Counted from the first letter of the stretch, positions 55,520 through 63,793 are shown. The stretch: 64,000 bases of DNA from an uncultured Saprospiraceae bacterium (GCA_938015435.1 CALLPN010000003.1:124001-188000), one strand, 5' to 3'. A program made the numbers and translations. The notes: generated from the sequence alone by a model not told the origin.

Positions 55520-55591
55520 TTGACCTACAAGGACTCGAACCTTGAATAACAGAACCAAAAACTGCCGTGTTACCAATTACACCATAGGTCA
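55520..55591 (-). tRNA. tRNA-Gln (anticodon TTG)
   Basis: Cloverleaf of 72 nt with discriminator A. Acceptor TGACCTA/TAGGTCA, D-stem GTGT/ACAC, anticodon loop TTTTGGT (anticodon TTG) on stem GCAGT/TCTGT with one T-T pair next to the loop, T-stem CAAGG/CCTTG with loop TTCGAGT. The 3' CCA is not encoded. The loop matches other Bacteroidota tRNA-Gln genes as I remember them. TGG (Pro) in a shifted reading would put a pyrimidine at position 37 and is rejected. Confidence 0.9.
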
Positions 55592-55606
55592 GTGTGTTAG
55601 CGGCTG

Positions 55607-55614
55607 CAAATTTA
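55607..55614 (-). promoter_or_regulatory. -7 box TAAATTTG of tRNA-Gln
   Basis: Exact TAnnTTTG match read leftward, 15 nt before the mature tRNA 5' end, identical to the tRNA-Phe box including flanking bases (ATAAATTTGCA against ATAAATTTGCA). The -33 element is not clear. Confidence 0.5.
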
Positions 55615-55697
55615 TAATAATTTTCATTTAATTGTAATCCTAAAGCGAAAAACTTTCTGGATCATTTGGTCTCAAGGAGTTGGAAGGAACACTAATG

Positions 55698-56243
55698 TTA
55701 TTTACCTTCTATGATGCTATATATCGAACCTAGGTTTCGCCCTCTACCATTATAGTCTAATCCATAGCCTATTACGAATTCATTAGGGATCTCAAAGCCG
55801 ACATAAGCGATGTCCAGATCGTGTTGTACAGCGTCTGGTTTGAGTAATAAACTGCAGACTCTCACTGATTTAGCTCCTTTATCCTTAAGTGTAGGTAGGT
55901 AAGCTGCCAGTGTATTTCCTGTATCTACTATGTCTTCAACGATGATTACGTGTCTGTCGGTCATGTCTGGCTCTGCTGCATGGTCTATCTTAACCTTGCC
56001 TGTGGACTCCATACCCTTATATGAAGAGACTCTCAGTAGCTGTAATTGACACTCAAAATCGAATTGTCGACATAGGTCAGCAGCGAATATGAAAGCTCCA
56101 TTAAGTAGAGCAATTACTATTGGTGGTTCGTCAGATGTATAATCTTTGTTGATTTGCTCCCCTAAAGACGACACTCTACTGGCAATATCAGCAGCAGATA
56201 AATATTCTTTGAATTGGTATTCACCTAGTTTTACGCTCTTCAT
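55698..56243 (-). CDS. hpt: hypoxanthine phosphoribosyltransferase
   Basis: Purine salvage enzyme joining hypoxanthine (and often guanine) to PRPP, 181 residues. The PRPP-binding motif VIIVEDIVDTGNTLAAYL lies at about 99-116, the ALLNGAFIFAADL loop near 45-57, and the C-terminal FVIGYGLDYNGRGRNL purine-site segment is present. Its ATG overlaps the stop of the upstream M28 peptidase gene as TAATG, so the two are translationally coupled. Confidence 0.94.
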   Translation of the reverse strand: MKSVKLGEYQFKEYLSAADIASRVSSLGEQINKDYTSDEPPIVIALLNGAFIFAADLCRQFDFECQLQLLRVSSYKGMESTGKVKIDHAAEPDMTDRHVIIVEDIVDTGNTLAAYLPTLKDKGAKSVRVCSLLLKPDAVQHDLDIAYVGFEIPNEFVIGYGLDYNGRGRNLGSIYSIIEGK

Positions 56244-57646
56244 TACTGTAATCCGTATTTGTCTATTAGATATATAAGGCTTGTCATAGCTGCAGCTCCT
56301 AGCTCTAGCTCTCGTTTATTGACTGCTTCGATTCTATCAATGTCAGTATGATGATAGTCGAAGTATCTTTGCGAATCAGGTCTTAGGCCTATAAGTAAGC
56401 CCTTTTGTGATTTGAGTGGTCCTATATCTGCCCCTGAACCTCCTGTGCTAAACTGTAGACCATAAGACTCTAATAAAGGAAGCCATTGACTCACATGTCT
56501 GTAGAATGGCTTTAATACATCTGCATGACCTTCAAAACTAAATCCTCTAGGTACAAATCCACCAGAATCAGATTCTAATGCAGCAAGATGATATTCTCCT
56601 TTTTCATTACTTACGCGTGCATACTCTCTACCGCCTGCAAGGCCATTTTCTTCATTTTGGAACATGACACACCTAATAGTACGCTTAGGCTTATACCCAA
56701 GCTCCAGCAGAGTTCTGACCACTTGTAAGCTATGTACACATCCTGCTCCATCATCATGAGCACCAGCCCCTACATCCCAGCTGTCGAGATGGCCACCTAC
56801 CAAAATAATTTCATTCGGAAATTCGGTACCTTTGATTTCACCAATGACACTGTGAGAAGTTCTTTCTTCCAACGGTCGCGCGTTATTTTTGATAGATACA
56901 CTTACCTTTTCTTTGTGTAAGGTATTGCTTAACATGTTGGCATCATTAGTTGATATAGATATCGCAGGTATCTGCTTGATTCCTTCTTTGTATATACTAG
57001 TTCCAGTATGAGGCACATCATCTTGTCTAGTGGTCATAGATCTTACTAATACTGCTACAGCGCCATACTTTGCCGCCTTTGATGCACCATATACTCGTTG
57101 GTCTACAGCTCCTCCATATGCACTAAAAGTCCTGATCTGTGTCGGATCCATAGGGCGATTATAGAATACGATTTTACCTTTAACTATATCTTCTCCAAGA
57201 GCATCTACTTCATCCAAACCTTGGACCTCAATGATTTCCGCCTCTAGAACTTTACCATTGGTACCGATCATATTACCTAGAGAAAGTGCATTGAGCCGCT
57301 GTGGTCTTGGAGAGGTCATGTATACCTCTTCTTTCTCCCCTCGATCCCAGTAATTGACTTTGCATTCTTGAGTCCATACCTTATCAAATCCAATGGCATT
57401 CATCTTGAGTTCCATGAATTCTACTGCCTTTACAGATCCTGGTGAGCCGGCTAACCTAGCTCCTACATCAATTGTAAGCTCAGTAAGCCAATCGTAACAC
57501 TCCCCATCTGTTAGAATTTGATTGTGTATACCCTTGATAAATTTTGCGTCTACATCCTGTTGATTAGTATCATCTTGTGCTGTAAGCATTGTACCTGCTA
57601 GGCAAATAGCAGTGCAAAGTATAGAATGGAAAAGTAATTTATTCAT
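56243..57646 (-). CDS. secreted M28-family zinc peptidase
   Basis: Exported aminopeptidase or carboxypeptidase of family M28, 467 residues from the chosen start. A signal peptide (MNKLLFHSILCTAICLAGTM) ends near LTAQD. A PA-like insertion is likely at about 110-270. The catalytic domain has VGGHLDSWDVGAGAHDDGAG (first zinc ligands), VMFQNEENGLAGG (catalytic and metal glutamates) and a later DYHHTDID histidine ligand. The frame extends 21 codons upstream to 57709, but the signal sequence starts at 57646; an ATG at 57664 is also possible. Couples to hpt. Confidence 0.88.
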   Translation of the reverse strand: MNKLLFHSILCTAICLAGTMLTAQDDTNQQDVDAKFIKGIHNQILTDGECYDWLTELTIDVGARLAGSPGSVKAVEFMELKMNAIGFDKVWTQECKVNYWDRGEKEEVYMTSPRPQRLNALSLGNMIGTNGKVLEAEIIEVQGLDEVDALGEDIVKGKIVFYNRPMDPTQIRTFSAYGGAVDQRVYGASKAAKYGAVAVLVRSMTTRQDDVPHTGTSIYKEGIKQIPAISISTNDANMLSNTLHKEKVSVSIKNNARPLEERTSHSVIGEIKGTEFPNEIILVGGHLDSWDVGAGAHDDGAGCVHSLQVVRTLLELGYKPKRTIRCVMFQNEENGLAGGREYARVSNEKGEYHLAALESDSGGFVPRGFSFEGHADVLKPFYRHVSQWLPLLESYGLQFSTGGSGADIGPLKSQKGLLIGLRPDSQRYFDYHHTDIDRIEAVNKRELELGAAAMTSLIYLIDKYGLQ

Positions 57647-57839
57647 ATCGTTGAATTTATTCATCAGAGTATGCTTACGCATACAGCTATATATATAGTT
57701 TAAAGGCAAAAATTATACTAGAGTCTCTATACAGAGATGTAATATTACGATTTCCAAATATTTATTAGTTCTGATTACTTTGATTTGGTGTTGAAGGTCG
57801 TTTTATAAAAATCATAACAACACTCCACCCAAAACTCCT

Positions 57840-57847
57840 TATCTTTG
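57840..57847 (+). promoter_or_regulatory. -7 promoter box TATCTTTG, nearly leaderless
   Basis: Exact TAnnTTTG match ending 4 nt before the ATG at 57852. Transcription would begin at the start codon or within a few bases of it. Confidence 0.5.
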
Positions 57848-57851
57848 ACAT

Positions 57852-58523
57852 ATGTATACTACAGCACGTCTTGGCGCTAAATTAATATCTATCATCATGC
57901 ATCCGATGTTTATGATGACTTATGTGCTATTGATCTTATTTAAGTTTAATCCATATCTATTTGGATTAGCAGGAGATAAAGGGCAAGAGCTGTTTTTGAT
58001 AACAGTGGTGATTCTGTCTGTTTTTTTCCCATTGGTAGCGATATTGATGATGAAAGCACTCAATATGATCGAATCACTTGAGATGAAAAGTAAAGAAGAG
58101 AGAGTGGGGCCACTCATCGTTACAGGTGTTTTCTATTTGTGGTTATTTATGAATATCAAGGATAATACGGCGATCTCGGAAGTGTTTTCATTCTTTGTAT
58201 TGGGATCTACGATTGGCTTATTCGTTAGTTTCTTTGTGAATAACTTCTCTAAGATCAGTCTTCATGCAGTGGGTATGGGGGGATTATTGATGGGTATCTT
58301 TTTTATAAGACAATACTTTACTTATGGTCATGCTCAGATTTCTTTGGGAGGACTTGGTGCATATAACATACATATTAACTTAATACTCGGTATAGTGATA
58401 TTACTTTGTGGATTAGTGGCTACTAGTCGATTGATCTTAGATGCGCATGATACTAGAGATATATCAGGTGGATTTTTAGTGGGAGTGGTATCTCAAATTA
58501 TAGCATTTAATATTTTCTTTTAA
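57852..58523 (+). CDS. six-helix membrane protein, PAP2-like
   Basis: Integral membrane protein of 223 residues with about six hydrophobic helices. The pattern MHPMFMMTYVLLILF, then KSKEERVGPLI, FSKISLHAVGMGGLLMGI and DAHDTRDISGGFLVG resembles the layout of PAP2 phosphatases (R...SxxxHA...HxxxDxxxG). The histidine motifs are only partly conserved (ISLHAVG, AHDTRDISGG). It may be a divergent lipid phosphatase or a non-catalytic relative. I cannot assign a substrate. It is transcribed alone from a promoter next to its ATG. Confidence 0.6.
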   Translation: MYTTARLGAKLISIIMHPMFMMTYVLLILFKFNPYLFGLAGDKGQELFLITVVILSVFFPLVAILMMKALNMIESLEMKSKEERVGPLIVTGVFYLWLFMNIKDNTAISEVFSFFVLGSTIGLFVSFFVNNFSKISLHAVGMGGLLMGIFFIRQYFTYGHAQISLGGLGAYNIHINLILGIVILLCGLVATSRLILDAHDTRDISGGFLVGVVSQIIAFNIFF

Positions 58524-58704
58524 AAAATTTAAATTTAACCGAAAAGGAAGGAAATGGCGCTAATTAGGAGTACAACAGCTGTTTATCTTTGGAAAACAGC
58601 ATTGATTTCGAGTTTATTCGTTGATTTTGTCCACCTTAATTAGGTCATTGTAATACTTAACAATTTCTTACGAACCTGAGGTAGCCTACATTCGTTTTTT
58701 AATT

Positions 58705-59148
58705 ATGAAACATACCATACTACTTTTACTCATCACAATATCTGCTAGCCTGAATGCACAGATGGAATCCAAAGAGAATTGGAATACTCTAGGGATGGTG
58801 ACTATAACTAAAGAATATGATGAATCCATGGGCATGGAGATCCAAAAGCCTATTGTAGGAATCATAGCTCAGCAATTGGATGGCAAGGAAGTTGAACTGT
58901 CAGGTTTCATCATTCCATTGACTGGAAAATTAGCTCAAAGTCATTTTATGTTATCGAGATACCCACAAAGTATGTGTTTTTTTTGTGGTAAAGCTGGTCC
59001 TGAGACTGCGGCACAAGTTTTTATGAAGGATAAGAAGAAGGTAGAATTTACGGAAGACAAAGTAACGATAAAAGGCATATTGAGAATCAATGCCACAGAC
59101 ATGAATAATCTGCTTTATACTCTAGACCAAGCAGAGTTGATTAAATAA
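58705..59148 (+). CDS. DUF3299-like exported protein, first copy
   Basis: Small secreted protein of 147 residues; the signal peptide ends near SLNAQ. The pattern LDGKEVELSGFIIPL, then HFMLSRYPQSMCFFCG (C91, C94) and GPETAAQVF matches the general layout of DUF3299 (strand-GFxxPL-LLxPxxxxCxxC). It has a close tandem relative 19 nt downstream. In Pseudomonas and Vibrio, DUF3299 genes lie next to an ABC ATPase and FtsX-like permease in Zur-controlled clusters, and such a pair follows at 60977. A periplasmic zinc-linked role is therefore inferred. The two cysteines could bind metal or form a disulfide. Confidence 0.6.
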   Translation: MKHTILLLLITISASLNAQMESKENWNTLGMVTITKEYDESMGMEIQKPIVGIIAQQLDGKEVELSGFIIPLTGKLAQSHFMLSRYPQSMCFFCGKAGPETAAQVFMKDKKKVEFTEDKVTIKGILRINATDMNNLLYTLDQAELIK

Positions 59149-59167
59149 GTATACACGAAATATTAAG

Positions 59168-59617
59168 ATGAAATATATAGCAACCCTAGTACTAGCAATG
59201 ACAATAATGGTGGGATCTGCACAAGTGGAAAGCCCATCGAAAGGAACATGGAAAACACTAGGCAAAATCACATTTAAAAAAGTGTATGATGAACTTATGG
59301 GCTTCAAAGTAGATATGCCTGTATTTTCGGACCAGATCAATGAATTAGAAGGCAAAGAGATTACGATCAAAGGTTACATAGTGCCTACTGAAGGTTATAA
59401 ATCGCATACTGAATTTATACTATCAGCATTTCCTTATAGTATGTGTTTTTTTTGTGGTGGTGCAGGTCCAGAAACCGTAATGGAAGTAGAGTCGATAGAA
59501 GGTGTAGAGTTTTCCGCGGATCCGATTATACTTAAAGGAATACTCAGACTTAACGATAAGGATATCAATCACCTCATGTATAAGCTTGAAGAAGCTGTTG
59601 TAGTAGAAGAAGATTAG
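59168..59617 (+). CDS. DUF3299-like exported protein, second copy
   Basis: Paralogue of the preceding gene, 149 residues, signal peptide ending near VGSAQ. The shared blocks are in the same order: W-x-TLG near 28-32, Y-DE-MGF, LEGKEITIKGYIVPTEG, EFILSAFPYSMCFFCGGAGPET (C93, C96) and ILRLNDKDINHLMY. Identity is clear but moderate, so the duplication is old. The second copy has a more acidic C-terminus (EEAVVVEED). It is co-directional 19 nt after the first and probably on the same transcript. Confidence 0.6.
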   Translation: MKYIATLVLAMTIMVGSAQVESPSKGTWKTLGKITFKKVYDELMGFKVDMPVFSDQINELEGKEITIKGYIVPTEGYKSHTEFILSAFPYSMCFFCGGAGPETVMEVESIEGVEFSADPIILKGILRLNDKDINHLMYKLEEAVVVEED

Positions 59618-59757
59618 AAAGATCAAAATCAAGTGTCAAGATCAAGTTCAAAAGAAGCGTATTAAAAAAGAAGTTGAAAAGAATCAGGTTTTGAGAATTT
59701 CGGAATAATAAAGCTTAAAGTTAGTCCCTCAATTCGCTAAAGAAAATATTAATCTTA

Positions 59758-60861
59758 GTGCCGCATCGTAAAATTATCCACGTAGATATGGACGCTTTCT
59801 TTACTTCGGTAGAGCAAAGAGATAATCCTGCACTACGAGGAAAGCCGATCGCTGTTGGTGGAAGCGGTAGGAGAGGAGTGATCGCTGCTGCGAGTTATGA
59901 AGCTCGAAAGTATGGCGTTAGATCTGCTATGCCAGGATCGAAAGCAGTACAATTGTGTCCACATCTAATTTTTGTCCCACATAGATTTGATGCGTATAGA
60001 GAAGTATCTAATCAGATTAGAGAAGTATTTGCTGAGTACACAGATATGATAGAGCCGCTGTCATTAGACGAAGCGTTCTTAGATGTAACAGAGAATAAGA
60101 TGCAACTCAAATCTGCCATCAATATCGCTAATCAGATCAGACGTAAAATCGAAGAGCGTACTCAGATCACCGCTTCTGCAGGAGTATCTATCAATAAATT
60201 TTTAGCGAAGATTGCTTCGGATATCAATAAGCCTAATGGTATCACGGTGATACTACCAGGAGAGGTAGAATCGTTTCTTGAGAACTTAGACATAGACAAA
60301 TTTTTTGGAGTTGGTAAGGCGACGTCCTCTAAGATGAAAGGTATGGGAATCTTTACAGGAGCCGATCTTAAGAAATATAGTTTGATAGAACTGGCGGAGC
60401 GATTTGGAAAATTTGGTAGATACATATACTACGCCGTCAGAGGCGAAGACAATAGACCAGTAAAAGCTAATCGCATCAGAAAATCTATAAGCAAAGAGAC
60501 AACCTACAATAATAACTTAGTTACTGATGATGTGGTGCAAGATGCTATAGCTCAACTATCAACTCAACTTCATGCCTCAGCAGACAAGAGAAATATATTG
60601 GGTCGTACGATCAATCTTAAACTGCGATTTGGAGATTTTGAGACACTTACAAGAAGTAAGACCATCAACCATTTTACGAATGAACCTCAGCTCATAACTC
60701 AGATGTGTCTTGAACTCATAGAAGAGGTAAATGTTTCTGAAAAAGGCATCAGATTATTAGGCGTAGGATTATCTAATCTGAATACCGAAATGAAAGCGGA
60801 CTATCAGTTGAGTTTTGATTTTGGCACGTTGGATGCTCCAAAAAAAAACCTTAAACTCTAG
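59758..60861 (+). CDS. dinB: DNA polymerase IV
   Basis: Y-family translesion polymerase of 367 residues. Catalytic aspartate D10 in HVDMDAFF, D104-E105 in SLDEAFLDV, steric YEARKYGVRSAMP, and the ASAGVSINKFLAKIASD fingers segment are all present. Helix-hairpin-helix and little-finger domains follow. A clamp-binding motif (QLSFDF) lies near the C-terminus and would contact DnaN. GTG at 59758 is the start, as nothing earlier fits. It sits between the DUF3299-like pair and the ABC pair, all rightward, and may share their transcript although functionally unrelated. Confidence 0.95.
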   Translation: MPHRKIIHVDMDAFFTSVEQRDNPALRGKPIAVGGSGRRGVIAAASYEARKYGVRSAMPGSKAVQLCPHLIFVPHRFDAYREVSNQIREVFAEYTDMIEPLSLDEAFLDVTENKMQLKSAINIANQIRRKIEERTQITASAGVSINKFLAKIASDINKPNGITVILPGEVESFLENLDIDKFFGVGKATSSKMKGMGIFTGADLKKYSLIELAERFGKFGRYIYYAVRGEDNRPVKANRIRKSISKETTYNNNLVTDDVVQDAIAQLSTQLHASADKRNILGRTINLKLRFGDFETLTRSKTINHFTNEPQLITQMCLELIEEVNVSEKGIRLLGVGLSNLNTEMKADYQLSFDFGTLDAPKKNLKL

Positions 60862-60976
60862 CATTGGTCTTTATTATTTTTTATCCTTGTTATATAGATG
60901 GAAGATCTTATGTTTTGACAAAGACAACTAACAATATTCGTATTTATGCGTTACTATTTTTAATACCTTTAAGTCT

Positions 60977-61606
60977 ATGATAAAAACCCAAAACCTATCA
61001 TTTCAGTATGGTTCTCAAAAACCGATATCTTTTCCGGATATCAATTGCGAATCTGGTGAGATGATGCTTGTATTAGGTCAGTCTGGAGTAGGAAAGACAA
61101 CTTTATTGCATTTGTTATCTGGCCTGATCATGGCGAAAGGAGGAACTGTAACCATTGCAGATCAAGACCTGTCAAAACTATCTCATAAAAAACTGGATCA
61201 CTTTAGAGGTCAACATATAGGAGTGATTTTTCAAAAATTTCATTTTATCAAGTCACTCAATGTGCTTGAAAATCTAACGATAGCACAAAAGTTAGCAGGA
61301 AAACCGATAGATGAAAACCGATGTAAAGAACTATTAGATAATCTTCAAATAGGCCATAAAGTAAATAGTAAAATCAACGAATTGTCACAAGGTGAAACAC
61401 AACGTGTAGCGATAGCGCGAGCGTTGGTTAATAACCCAGCAGTCATCTTAGCGGATGAACCTACTTCAGCATTAGATGATACCAACTGTCAGGCAGTCTT
61501 AGATTTGCTTTCGACGCAAGCCAAGCAATCTGGTGCAGCTCTAGTAATAGTGACTCACGATACTAGACTCAAGGATATGATAGACCATAAAATTACGATA
61601 TCATGA
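60977..61606 (+). CDS. ABC transporter ATP-binding protein (LolD/MacB type)
   Basis: ATPase subunit of 209 residues. Walker A GQSGVGKTT (34-42), Q-loop near FQKFHFIKSLNVLENL, signature LSQGETQRVAIARAL near 135-150, Walker B VILADEPTSALD and the H-loop VIVTHD. Its class (LolD, MacB, FtsE-like) powers FtsX-type permeases for lipoprotein export or mechanical work in the periplasm rather than ordinary uptake. It overlaps the permease gene by 4 nt, so the two are certainly partners. A box TACCTTTA, one base off consensus, lies just before the start. Confidence 0.92.
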   Translation: MIKTQNLSFQYGSQKPISFPDINCESGEMMLVLGQSGVGKTTLLHLLSGLIMAKGGTVTIADQDLSKLSHKKLDHFRGQHIGVIFQKFHFIKSLNVLENLTIAQKLAGKPIDENRCKELLDNLQIGHKVNSKINELSQGETQRVAIARALVNNPAVILADEPTSALDDTNCQAVLDLLSTQAKQSGAALVIVTHDTRLKDMIDHKITIS

Positions 61607-62865
61607 GTGTACTAAAGTTAGCATGGAAAAATATTGTTTCTAACCCTCTGAATTTACTTCTGAGTATAATCTTATTTGGATTGGGCATTGGATTAATTTC
61701 TTTTTTGATGTTGTTAAATACTCAATTGTCAGAAAATTTTGAAAAGAACCTAGCAGATATAGATCTTGTAATAGGAGCGAAAGGTAGCCCACTTCAGATG
61801 ATACTTTGCAGTATGTATCATATCGATAATCCAACGGGAAATATTACAGTAGATGAAGCCAAAGCTTTTCTTAATCCTACACACCCGCTCTTAAGTATGT
61901 CGGTACCACTAAGTCTTGGCGATAGCTATAAGAGACATCGTATTGTTGGTACTAATGATGGTATGCTCGAATTATATAATGTGGAACTTGACCAAGGTAA
62001 ATTGTGGACGCAAGACTTAGAGGTAACTATCGGTGCAGGAGTTGCAAGATCTACAGGACTTAAGATTGGCGATAGTTTTAAGAGTTCACATGGATTCGAT
62101 GATGACGCAGATTTAGCTCATGATCATAGTGCTTTTAAAGTAGTGGGAACACTCAAGCAAAGTGGCTCAGTGGTAGATCAATTGATATTGACTAACCCAT
62201 CTACTGTATGGGCAGTACATGATCATACTGCCGATGACCATGATCACGAAGGACACGATCACGCGCATCATGATCCTCCAGTAAGATCAAACGAGGAACT
62301 ATTAGAGCACCCTGAGAAAGACATAACGTCTCTACTTATAAGATACAAAGACAGGACAAATTATCGTACGCTTAGTCTCCCTAGAGCGATCAATGAAAAT
62401 ACAGATATGCAAGCGGCATCACCGCCTTATGAAATCAACAAACTTTATTCTCTTATAGGAGTAGGTACTGATGCGATAAGATGGCTGGCGATACTCATAG
62501 CATTCGTGTCGGCGATCAGTATATTTTTGTCTCTATATAAGTCTATGAAAGAGCGTAAGTACGAGTTATCTCTTATTAGAGTAATGGGGGGCAGTAGAAG
62601 TACTTTATTTATGCTTATAGTATTGGAAGGTATCATCTTAGCGATCATTGGATATGGTGTGGGTATGATCATTAGCCATGGAGGCATGGAGGTGATGTCT
62701 AACTTTCTTCAGTCTAGCTATAGATATGATTTCACTGGATTGAGAATGATACCTGGAGATGCTTGGTTATTATTAGGATCGATTATCTTGGGTGTTGTTG
62801 CTGCATTGATACCAGCGTATCAGGCGAGTTATACAGATATACAGAAGACGCTTTCCGAGAAGTAG
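61603..62865 (+). CDS. FtsX-type ABC permease with histidine-rich loop
   Basis: Permease of 420 residues: an N-terminal helix (about 15-38), a periplasmic domain (about 40-280) and three C-terminal helices. Residues 56-81 hold a block (VIGAKGSPLQMILCS, YHIDNPTGNI) that I recall as conserved in the permeases of the Pseudomonas PA4064-PA4066 and Vibrio zrg-type clusters. Residues 206-223 hold eight histidines with aspartates, and a smaller HDH lies near 173-175; both look like zinc-binding loops. The last codons take part in a tandem duplication extending downstream. Substrate is not proven; zinc-linked function is inferred. Confidence 0.8.
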   Translation: MSVLKLAWKNIVSNPLNLLLSIILFGLGIGLISFLMLLNTQLSENFEKNLADIDLVIGAKGSPLQMILCSMYHIDNPTGNITVDEAKAFLNPTHPLLSMSVPLSLGDSYKRHRIVGTNDGMLELYNVELDQGKLWTQDLEVTIGAGVARSTGLKIGDSFKSSHGFDDDADLAHDHSAFKVVGTLKQSGSVVDQLILTNPSTVWAVHDHTADDHDHEGHDHAHHDPPVRSNEELLEHPEKDITSLLIRYKDRTNYRTLSLPRAINENTDMQAASPPYEINKLYSLIGVGTDAIRWLAILIAFVSAISIFLSLYKSMKERKYELSLIRVMGGSRSTLFMLIVLEGIILAIIGYGVGMIISHGGMEVMSNFLQSSYRYDFTGLRMIPGDAWLLLGSIILGVVAALIPAYQASYTDIQKTLSEK

Positions 62866-62948
62866 AGGATTGTTGATTTTTAATATGGGTTTAGATTACA
62901 TTAAACCGCTAAGGGAAAGAAAGATCGCTAAGAAGATTTTGAATTAAG
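62835..62948 (+). repeat. tandem duplication, copy 1 (permease 3' end)
   Basis: 114 bp starting AGATATACAGAAGACGCTTT, including the last ten permease codons, its stop and about 80 bp downstream. Copy 2 starts at the very next base. Shared blocks include GAAGACGCTTT, GAGAAGTAG, ATGGG-TTAG and GCTAAG. Confidence 0.65.
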
Positions 62949-63056
62949 AGATATAGAAGACGCTTTTTGAGAAGTAGTGGGTGTTCGTTTTTAGCTAATG
63001 GGATTAGGATAAATTGAATTGCTAAGCTAAGGAGTAAAGAATCCTAAGTAGAATTG
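62949..63056 (+). repeat. tandem duplication, copy 2
   Basis: Diverged second copy of 62835-62948, about 108 bp, beginning AGATATAGAAGACGCTTTTT with a 2-bp deletion relative to copy 1. Point differences are scattered through it, so the event is not recent. It encodes no protein of its own. Confidence 0.65.
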
Positions 63057-63089
63057 TTTTTTGTATCCGCATAGCAAAATACTAGGCGT

Positions 63090-63177
63090 AAAAAAACCGC
63101 ATCCAGCAGAACGAAAAGATACTTATTAACTAAAAAAGTCTTTCTCGAGATTGGTTTATTCTCTGCTGGATAACGGT
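63090..63177 (-). terminator. long hairpin terminator of the glucosaminidase gene
   Basis: ATCCAGCAGA (63101-63110) pairs with TCTGCTGGAT (63162-63171). The stem extends with ACCG (63096-63099) and CGGT (63174-63177) across a small internal loop. Read leftward it is followed by TTTTTT. The 51-nt loop is unusually large and itself contains a partial GAAAAGA/TCTTTC pairing. Confidence 0.55.
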
Positions 63178-63223
63178 CTTACTTATAGCGTATTGAGATA
63201 ACGCTTTACTTCTTCAATGCTTC

Positions 63224-63793
63224 TTATTTGATTAATGTCCTAAATGGATCAGCTGAATGATCGTATTGAGACAAGTTGTACTTTTCTATTTTGGCGATCA
63301 GTTTATTACTGTAACTGATGTCGGTAGCATATCCACATTCTTTCAGTCCATAGGCCCATCCTTTATAATCTGTTTTGTCTAGATCAAAAAGCTTACCATA
63401 GTGAGCAGAATACATCAAAAAATTAGAATGATCCACATAACTTTCAATCGTATTATTATAAGATCGAAAGCAAGATTCTATTAGATCTCCCCTTGAATTA
63501 AAATCATCATCCTCATGATAATATTTTTTCCCTTGCCAATACGATTTACATTTAATACCAAAATGGTTGTTAGCTCTAGTTGCGAGATCACTTTGTCCAT
63601 AGTTCGACTCATGTAATCCTTGCGCTAGTGTAATACTCGCAGGTACTCCTGTTCGATACATTTCTATTACAGCTAATTCGGCATAGGCATCAAGGTAACC
63701 GTATGCGAGATCTTCTGTGGTATCAAACCAGGTAAAAGAAGTCAACGGTACAATACACGCTACACAAATCATTAGTCTACTCAATCTCATCAT
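63224..63793 (-). CDS. secreted glucosaminidase-domain (FlgJ-like, GH73) protein
   Basis: Exported peptidoglycan hydrolase of 189 residues. A signal peptide ends near LTSFTW. The glucosaminidase domain follows, with VPASITLAQGLHESNYGQSDLATRANNHFGIKC carrying the catalytic glutamate, and YVDHSNFLMYSAHYGKLF and YAYGLKECGYATD-like segments later (WAYGLKECGYATD). It would cleave N-acetylglucosaminyl bonds in the wall during growth or separation. There is no LysM or other wall-binding domain, so it is short for the family. Confidence 0.88.
   Translation of the reverse strand: MMRLSRLMICVACIVPLTSFTWFDTTEDLAYGYLDAYAELAVIEMYRTGVPASITLAQGLHESNYGQSDLATRANNHFGIKCKSYWQGKKYYHEDDDFNSRGDLIESCFRSYNNTIESYVDHSNFLMYSAHYGKLFDLDKTDYKGWAYGLKECGYATDISYSNKLIAKIEKYNLSQYDHSADPFRTLIK

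Larger units (their letters stand above)
62866..63223. other. 358-bp convergent intergenic region
   Basis: No intact gene. It contains most of the tandem duplication of the permease 3' end (to about 63056) and a long hairpin that ends the glucosaminidase transcript (63090-63177). Little else is visible. Confidence 0.5.
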
